DNA from: Sphaerisporangium album
GTDB lineage: Bacteria; Actinomycetota; Actinomycetes; Streptosporangiales; Streptosporangiaceae
NCBI RefSeq assembly: GCF_003323745.1
Contig: NZ_QOIL01000021.1
Location: forward strand, 117,764 to 181,763
Direction of reading: 5' to 3'
Length of the DNA stretch: 64,000 nt
The translations under genes were made by a program, and so were the position numbers. Position 1 is the first letter of the stretch, and every line of letters starts with the position of its first letter. Shown one piece after another: positions 58,282 to 64,000 of the stretch. Under the pieces are notes generated by a model. It was not told the DNA's origin. It searched no databases and saw nothing but the letters and a program-made list of their open reading frames with translations.

Positions 58282-61169
58282 TCAGTGGGTCCTGACCTTC
58301 ACCCTCGCCTCGGTGGTGTACCGCGAGCCGGCGCCGAGGGCGGTGAGCACGATCGTGCCGCCGGAGGTCGCGGACGGGATCGCCGCCGTGAACGACACCG
58401 TGCCGTCGGCGGACGCGAGCGCCCGCCCGAGCGAGGTCGCGTCCAGGCGGAACTCCACACTCTCCCCGGCCCGGTAGCCTCGGGCGCTCAGCGTCACGGT
58501 CGCCCCGGGGACGACCGCGCCCTTGACCAGCAGGCGGCCCGGCCGCTGCGACGCGGCGTACTCGTCGCAGACGTCGCCGGGGACGCCGACCTCGGGGGCT
58601 GGGGCGCCGCGGGTGACGCCGTCGTCCTCGCGGACGGTGAGGGTGCCGAAGCCCTTGTCGCCCATCACCCCGCCGGCCACGTTCGTCGCCGACACCTTGA
58701 ACGACGTGGACGCGGTGGCGCTCGGGAGCGCGTCGCCGAGCGTCGCGACCGGCACCGCCACGCAGACCTGGCCGGGGGCGAAGGTCACCGGGCGCATCGA
58801 GGCCCCGGACTGCCCGGCCGGGGAGTTGTACACGCTGACGTAGGCGGAGACGGGGTGGCCGGCCCGCTCGGACAGCACCGCCGCGACCTCGGCCGTCCCC
58901 GGCCCGGAACCCTCCTCGACGTTCGCGGGGACGACGTTCACGGTCGCCTGCCGCGCGGGGACGCGCGCGCCCACGCCCCGGTTCTCGGCCGACAGGTCGG
59001 AGATGTACACCCCGCCGGACGCCGCGCCGTCCGCGCCCGCCGCGGCCGTGAACCGCACCTCGCGCACGTCGGTCAGCCGGAGCCGGGTGAGCGACGAGGT
59101 GGGGATCGTCACCTGCTGGAGGATCACCTTGCGCAGCCACGGTGAGCTGACGCCCGGCATGCGGGTGACGGCCGCCGGGTTGAGCTGGGAGACCGGCGCG
59201 GACCAGGCGCGTCCCGTGCCGTCGATGACGCTGACGACGAGGTCGGTCGCGGTGGGCACGAACTCGTCGGCGGCGACCTTCACCGAGATCTGCTCGAAGC
59301 GGCTGATGTTCCGGGCGGCGGGCGGCACCGTGACGCGCACCTGCCCGCTCCCCGACGTCCACTTCATGTGCAGCATCGGCGTGGACGGGATGTTCCACGC
59401 CCACAGCGCGGGCGACCAGTGCGGGACGGCGGCCTGGTTGAGCGTGGTGGAGCAGTACGGCGACGCCTGCGGCAGCGTCACGCCGCCGGCGCCGCCCATG
59501 CTCGCGCACACCTCGGCGGTGGCGTCACCCGAGACGCGGACGGACCGGTCCTGCCGCTCGAAGGTGTTGATGTCCACCCGCGACCGCGCCGGCTGGGTGG
59601 CGGTCGAGGTGACCCGCGCGAACGACGTCTCGGGTGGCGTCACGGCCGAGCCGTCGAACAGCGGCAGGAACCGCTTCTCGCCGCCGAGCGCGAGCCGGAA
59701 GAAGGCCGGGATGTACGTCGCGCCGACCTGGACCTGCTGGTCAGGGGTGAGCCGGGTGGTGGTCGCGGCCTTGGGGTCGCACACCGGGTCGGAGACGCCC
59801 TCGGCGAAGGACCAGTCGTCGCCGGTCCCGGCCGGCCAGCCGCCGGGCGTCCAGATGGTGTTGAAGTAGTTGTGGTTGGCGCCCATCACCAGCACCGCCG
59901 AGCGGAGCACGTTGTCGCCGAAGCTGTGCCGCGAGTCGTCGACGATGTGCTGGCCCATCAGGTTCTCCACGTCGCCGTCGCAGTACGGCAGGATCGTCGC
60001 CGTCGCCACGTTCGGCAGGGAGATCCGGTCGTAGTCCACGGGCGCGAGCGGCAGGACCGCCTTGATGCCGAACTGCTGCCACACGGGCAGGGCGTCGTTG
60101 AGGGTGGAGGCGGCCACCACTCCCTCACCGCCCCGGGAGTGGCCCATGATGCCGACGTCGCCGAGGTCGAGCCGCCCGACCAGGTCGCGCGGCGTGATGT
60201 CGCCGGTGAGGGCCTGGTCGAGGCTCACGTCCCGGTTCGTGAACGCGTCGTGGTAGACGACGCGCTCGCCGGCGTCGGCCTTCTTCAGCATCCGCAGGGT
60301 GTCGAGGACCAGCCCGCCCCGGGCCTGGGCGCCGTAGTCGGCGGCGAGCTGGTTGTCGTTGGCGTTGACGGCGTTGGCCGAGATGGACACGACGGCGTAC
60401 CCGTTGCTCGCGAGGGCGCGGGCCGGGGCGTCGTAGCGAGGTGGCTCGGGATCGTCTTGCGGTCGGCGGTGCTGTCGGGGGACGTGCGGCAGGGCCAGCG
60501 CGCGGGGTTGGGCGCGCCGGAGCCGTAGCACGAGGAGTGGCGGCCGTGCAGGAAGATCACGACGGGCTTCTCGCCGCGGCCGTCGGGCAGGTAGATCTTG
60601 CCGGTGAGCTCGCCGCGGATCCCGCCGATGTTCAGCAGGGGAATGGCCTGGTCACCGAAGTCGTAGACGGCCTCGGAGACGTGGTAGGAGCCGGAGGCCG
60701 GGGGGACGGGGCGCAGGAGCTTCGGCGTCATCTCGGGCGTGGCCGGTGGCGGGGCCGGGGACGCGGCGTCGTCCGGCGCCGGGCCGAAGGCGTCGGTGGT
60801 GACCGATCGGGCCTGCGTCACCGAGGGGTCGGTGGTGACCAGCGACAGGGACGTCCCGTCGGCGGACTCGGTCGCGGGGCCGAGGATCCTGCCGTCCACC
60901 GAGAGGGTGGGGGCGCTCGCGGTGACGGGGAGCGGTTCGGCGAGGTCGAGGGTGACCCGGAAGCCGCCCGCCACCCGGGTGACGTGCCACCCGGGGCCGG
61001 AGGCGACCTCGTCGGAGGGAGCGGGCTCTACCGGGGCTGAGGGGGTGGGGGTGGGCTCCGCCGAGGCGGTGCCCGTGATGAGGGTGGCGGGAAGGCATGC
61101 GAGGGCGATTACCGCGGCGAGGCGTCTCGCGCGGTGGGGGAGTTCGAACACGTGGGGGGCCTTACTCAA
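58282..61169 (-). pseudogene. Large secreted alpha/beta-hydrolase, interrupted by a frameshift
   Basis: Two frames together give about 960 residues. Part 1 starts at TTG 61169 or GTG 61151 with signal peptide ARRLAAVIALACLPATLITG, a beta domain and LPDGRGEKPVVIFLHGRHSS. Near 60440 one base is missing; the other frame continues YDAPARALASNGYAVVSISA, DVGIMGHSRGGEGVVAAS (nucleophile Ser in GHSRGG) and PYCDGDVENLMGQHIVDDS (acid and His region), then long beta-rich C-terminal domains to RYTTEARVKVRTH. Intact homologues are secreted hydrolases of unknown substrate, from memory. Either a true mutation or a sequencing error; one restored base would yield a normal protein. Confidence 0.72.
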
Positions 61170-61531
61170 GCGAACCGAATGCGCCCGCCGCCGCCTGGAT
61201 CAGCGGCGCACGCTGAGCGATTCGCACCATATGACCGGTTTGTGAACGCCGGTGAGCGATCATGTTACCGGGCTGTTCCGCGCCCTCCGTGGCCTTGTCG
61301 CCTCGCGGGGACGAGGCGGCTCGTGGCGCACCCGCGCGCGCATCCGGACGACCGGGCCGTACTCGCCGGGCGGCCGCACCTCGACCGCGACGACGGTGAT
61401 TCTGTGGCGTCCACGCTCACCCTGTTCCTGGCGCGGCCGTGGAACACCGCCCCCAGGGACGACGGCGTCACGGCGTAGCTCCGCGTCGACCGACAGCCCG
61501 TCCCCGGAGGCGTGCCGAGGCCGGCCGGAGC
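61170..61531. other. Intergenic stretch without a supported gene
   Basis: About 360 bp between the hydrolase start and the end of the LLM oxidoreductase gene. Short frames on both strands lack ribosome sites and domains. The part next to 61170 is AT-richer and should hold the hydrolase promoter. Confidence 0.4.
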
Positions 61532-62401
61532 CTAGCCTTTCCGCAGGCCGAGGATCTCGGAGGCGCCCCGCAGGGCCTCCAGGTGGTCGTCGACCGTGCG
61601 CAGGCCCGCGTTCATGGTGTTGATCGCGAGGTGCGTGGCGCCCGCCTCGCGCCAGCGGCGGGCCAGGTCCTCCAGCTTCCCGGCGTCAGGCGTCCAGGCG
61701 AGGCGGCCTTCCATGCCGAGGGACGACGGGTCGCGGCCCGCCTGCCGCGCGCCCTCCTCCACGATCGCCTTCGCCTCGTCCAGCTCGGGGCCGGGGGGCA
61801 TCTGCGGGAGCCAGCCGTCGCCCATCCGGCCCGCGCGGCGGTACGCGGGCGGTGACTGGGCGCCGAACCAGATCGGGATCGGCCGCTGTACGGGCAGCGG
61901 CGCCAGGCCCGCGCCGACCACGCGGTCGAAGGCGCCCTCGAAGGTGACCGACTCCTCCGTCCACAGCCTGCGGAGCAGCACGACCTGCTCCTCGATGCGC
62001 TTGCCGCGCGTGCCGAAGTCCTGGCCGAGGGCCTCGTACTCGACGCGGTTCCACCCCACCCCCACACCGAGGCGGAACCGGCCGCCGGTGAGCAGGTCGA
62101 CCTCCGCCGCCTGCTTGGCCACCAGGGCCGTCTGCCGCTGGGGAAGGATCAGGATGCCGGTGATGAACTCCAGCGAGGTCAGCGCGGCGAGGTGGCCGAA
62201 CATGACCAGCGGCTCGTGGAACGTCGAGTGCAGGTCGTAGGGGCCCTGGAAGTCCTTGTGGACGGCCCGGTCCGCGCCGAGGACGTGGTCGTAGGCCATC
62301 ACGTGCCGGTAGCCGAGCTCCTCGACCCCCTGCCCGTAGGCGCGCAACGCGCCCGCGTCCGCGCCGATCTCGGTCTGGGGAAAGACGACACCGATCTGCA
62401 T
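61532..62401 (-). CDS. LLM-class F420-dependent oxidoreductase
   Basis: 289 residues from ATG 62401. Luciferase-like TIM barrel: MQIGVVFPQTEIGADAGALR, YRHVMAYDHVLGADRAV, TGILILPQRQTALVAKQAAE, VDLLTGGRFRLGVGVGWN and PIPIWFGAQSPPAYRRAGR with GDGWLPQ. The GVGVGWNxxEYEALG run is characteristic of the F420-dependent TIGR03619-like group. Cytosolic; substrate unknown. The 280 bp upstream (62402-62678) contain no supported gene. Confidence 0.88.
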   Translation of the reverse strand: MQIGVVFPQTEIGADAGALRAYGQGVEELGYRHVMAYDHVLGADRAVHKDFQGPYDLHSTFHEPLVMFGHLAALTSLEFITGILILPQRQTALVAKQAAEVDLLTGGRFRLGVGVGWNRVEYEALGQDFGTRGKRIEEQVVLLRRLWTEESVTFEGAFDRVVGAGLAPLPVQRPIPIWFGAQSPPAYRRAGRMGDGWLPQMPPGPELDEAKAIVEEGARQAGRDPSSLGMEGRLAWTPDAGKLEDLARRWREAGATHLAINTMNAGLRTVDDHLEALRGASEILGLRKG

Positions 62402-62678
62402 GCGTGGCTCCCGTCGAACTGTCAGGCGAACTCGCCGGCCGTCCTCGCGTCAATGTATCGAGACGGGGGTTCCAGACCGCCGATCGACAGGCCGGGGGCC
62501 GATTCGTTGATTCGTACGGATTCGGCAATGCGGTCGCGGCGGCGTTCCCCGCGACATCCGTCCGTCCTGGAGAAGGCGGTCTTCCCAGCTCGGCCCCGAG
62601 TACGCGGGCCTGCTCAGGGACGGGTGAGGATCACCAGCGTGCCCGGCCCCGACCCTGGCGACGAAGCCGGGCGGGTGA

Positions 62679-64000
62679 TCACGCCGTGTACACCTCGACC
62701 TCGGAGAGCTGGCCCGCGGGCCAGCCGGTGTTGCCGGTGATGTTCAGCCGGACGTAGCGGGCCGAGGTCTGGGTGAAGGTGATGGTGGCGGTGTTGCCGG
62801 TGGCCGGGTTGAAGGTGTATCCGGTCGAGCCGGCGATCGTGGTGAACGAGGTTCCGTTGGTGCTGCCCTGGACCGACAGTGTCTGGGTGCGGGTCGCCCA
62901 GGAGGAGGACGGCGGGAGCTTGAGCACGATCCGTCCGATGCTGGCGGCGGAGCCGAGGTCCACCTGGATCCACTGCGGGAAGGCGTTGTTGGCGCTTTCC
63001 CAGTAGCTGTTGGCGTCGCCGTCCACCGCGTTGGAGGAAGCGAAGTTCTGCGTGTGGCTGCTCTCGGACGTCGCCTTGCCCCGCGCCAAATTGGTGTTCG
63101 GGGCCGCGTCCGTGGTCGCGGTCACGGCGTTCGACGCGGGCGAGGTGTTGCCGGCCGCGTCCTGCGCGGTGACGGTGAAGGTGTAGGACGTCCCCGGGTT
63201 CAGGCCGGTCACCGTGTGCGTGGTGCCCGTCGTGGAGGCCGTGACCGTGCCGCCGGTTCGCACCTGGTAGCCGGTTACGCCCACGTTGTCCGTGGAGGCC
63301 GACCACGAGAGCGACACGGAGGTCGCCGTCTTCCCCGTCACCGTCAGGTTGCCCGGCGCGGACGGCGGCTGCGTGTCACCTCCGGCGGTGGTGCCGTACA
63401 CCTCGAACTCGGAGAGCTGGCCGGCGGGCCAGCCGGTGTTGCCGGTGATGTTCAGCCGGACGTAGCGGGCCGAGGTCTGGGTGAAGGTGATGGTGGCGGT
63501 GTTGCCGGTGGCCGGGTTGAAGGTGTATCCGGTCGAGCCGGCGATCGTGGTGAACGTGGTCCCGTTGGTGCTGCCCTGGACCGACAGTGTCTGGGTGCGG
63601 GTCGCCCAGGAGGAGGACGGCGGGAGCTTGAGCACGATCCGTCCGATGCTGGCGGCGGAGCCGAGGTCCACCTGGATCCACTGCGGGAAGGCGTTGTTGG
63701 CGCTTTCCCAGTAGCTGTTGGCGTCGCCGTCCACCGCGTTGGAGGAAGCGAAGTTCTGCGCGTGGCTGCTCTCGGACGTCGCCTTTCCCCGTGCCAGGTT
63801 GGGGTCCCCGCCGCCGGGGTCGCCGATCCACGGCTGCGTGGGACGGATGGCGGTCAGCGCGATCTGGCCCTTGAGCATGCGGCCGCCGTCGCCGGTGAGG
63901 CGCAGGTAGTAGTCGGAGGAGCAGCGGGTGCCGTCCTCGTCCAGGGCGAGCATGCCGGAGTTCGTGGGGACCATCGCGAGCGTCTCGGCGGACTTGGCGA
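62679..64000 (-). CDS. Secreted multidomain protein, C-terminal part with two F5/8-type C domains flanking FN3
   Basis: The gene enters from the right edge and ends at 62679; about 440 residues are visible. First SAETLAMVPTNSGMLALDE and DYYLRLTGDGGRMLKGQIAL, the end of an unidentified, probably catalytic domain; then an F5/8-type C (CBM32-like) domain (NLARGKATSESSHAQNFASS, YWESANNAFPQWIQVDLGS), an FN3 domain (PPSAPGNLTVTGKTATSVSL) and a second, nearly identical F5/8-type domain to the C-terminus. Such modules bind galactosyl or other cell-wall sugars. The duplicated domains are also near identical in DNA. The catalytic identity needs the sequence beyond 64000. Confidence 0.8.
   Translation of the reverse strand, partial: AKSAETLAMVPTNSGMLALDEDGTRCSSDYYLRLTGDGGRMLKGQIALTAIRPTQPWIGDPGGGDPNLARGKATSESSHAQNFASSNAVDGDANSYWESANNAFPQWIQVDLGSAASIGRIVLKLPPSSSWATRTQTLSVQGSTNGTTFTTIAGSTGYTFNPATGNTATITFTQTSARYVRLNITGNTGWPAGQLSEFEVYGTTAGGDTQPPSAPGNLTVTGKTATSVSLSWSASTDNVGVTGYQVRTGGTVTASTTGTTHTVTGLNPGTSYTFTVTAQDAAGNTSPASNAVTATTDAAPNTNLARGKATSESSHTQNFASSNAVDGDANSYWESANNAFPQWIQVDLGSAASIGRIVLKLPPSSSWATRTQTLSVQGSTNGTSFTTIAGSTGYTFNPATGNTATITFTQTSARYVRLNITGNTGWPAGQLSEVEVYTA
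62686..63798 (-). repeat. Near-identical direct repeats of about 405 bp (62686-63090 and 63394-63798)
   Basis: The two F5/8-type domains are encoded by segments offset by 708 bp that differ at only a few positions (for example ACCTCGGAG against AACTCGGAG at the distal end, GTGTGGCTG against GCGTGGCTG). The intervening 303 bp encode the FN3 domain. Recent duplication or gene conversion. Confidence 0.88.

Overview
The window is high-GC DNA (roughly 70 % by eye) with strong GC3 bias, from an actinomycete. A delta-prime clamp-loader gene, a PSP1/RicT-type gene, a lipoprotein tripeptidyl-aminopeptidase and tRNA-Thr(CGT) stand in the order I know from Streptosporangiales and Streptomyces. With many secreted plant-polysaccharide enzymes, F420-type and TIR-WD40 genes, this suggests a soil Streptosporangiaceae-like organism; the family is inference.

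1-6153 is conserved chromosome: holB (partial), an ECF sigma factor coupled to a membrane propeller-like protein, PSP1/RicT, a secreted aminopeptidase and tRNA-Thr. 6111-21361 is an integrated element of about 15.2 kb bounded by a 66-bp direct repeat that includes the 3' part of the tRNA. It carries a tyrosine integrase next to the tRNA, a low-GC PIN-like nuclease, a YdcF-type protein, a chimeric UTRA ORF, a membrane coiled-coil protein, Fic and IS481 relics, a 1661-residue nuclease-STAND NTPase resembling Avs antiphage sensors, a broken Ser/Thr kinase, a PIN-membrane protein and a frameshifted HAD phosphatase. It looks like a partly decayed defence island. Directly beyond its right end is a degenerate second copy of the same integrase, so the site has been used at least twice.

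21362-27158 is accessory DNA with many relics: an SNase-Excalibur secreted protein, a TIR-TM-WD40 protein and a headless 5'-nucleotidase. 27365-39125 is a coherent tricarboxylate module: an RraA-type aldolase diverges from aconitase/AcnD-like, PrpF and PrpB-like enzymes (overlapping genes), then a FadR-type GntR regulator, a tripartite tricarboxylate transporter (TctCBA) and a CitA/CitB-like two-component system. A GTATACA-centred motif lies in front of both the divergent enzyme promoter and gntR, suggesting a local regulon. PrpC and PrpD are missing, so the substrate is probably imported already as a tricarboxylate.

39198-54042 is a pectin/rhamnogalacturonan and plant-glycan degradation locus: alpha-galactosidase (interrupted by an amber codon), GH29-like fucosidase, three GH28-like enzymes, a jelly-roll protein, a PQQ-type sugar dehydrogenase and a divergent GH105 hydrolase. 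Four of these genes share five copies of one CBM35-like module. 54218-64000 holds an FAD monooxygenase, a TetR-MFS efflux pair, a frameshifted secreted alpha/beta hydrolase, an LLM oxidoreductase and the C-terminal part of a secreted protein with two almost identical F5/8-type domains. Several apparent frameshifts (20632, about 60440) are single-base events that could also be sequencing errors.
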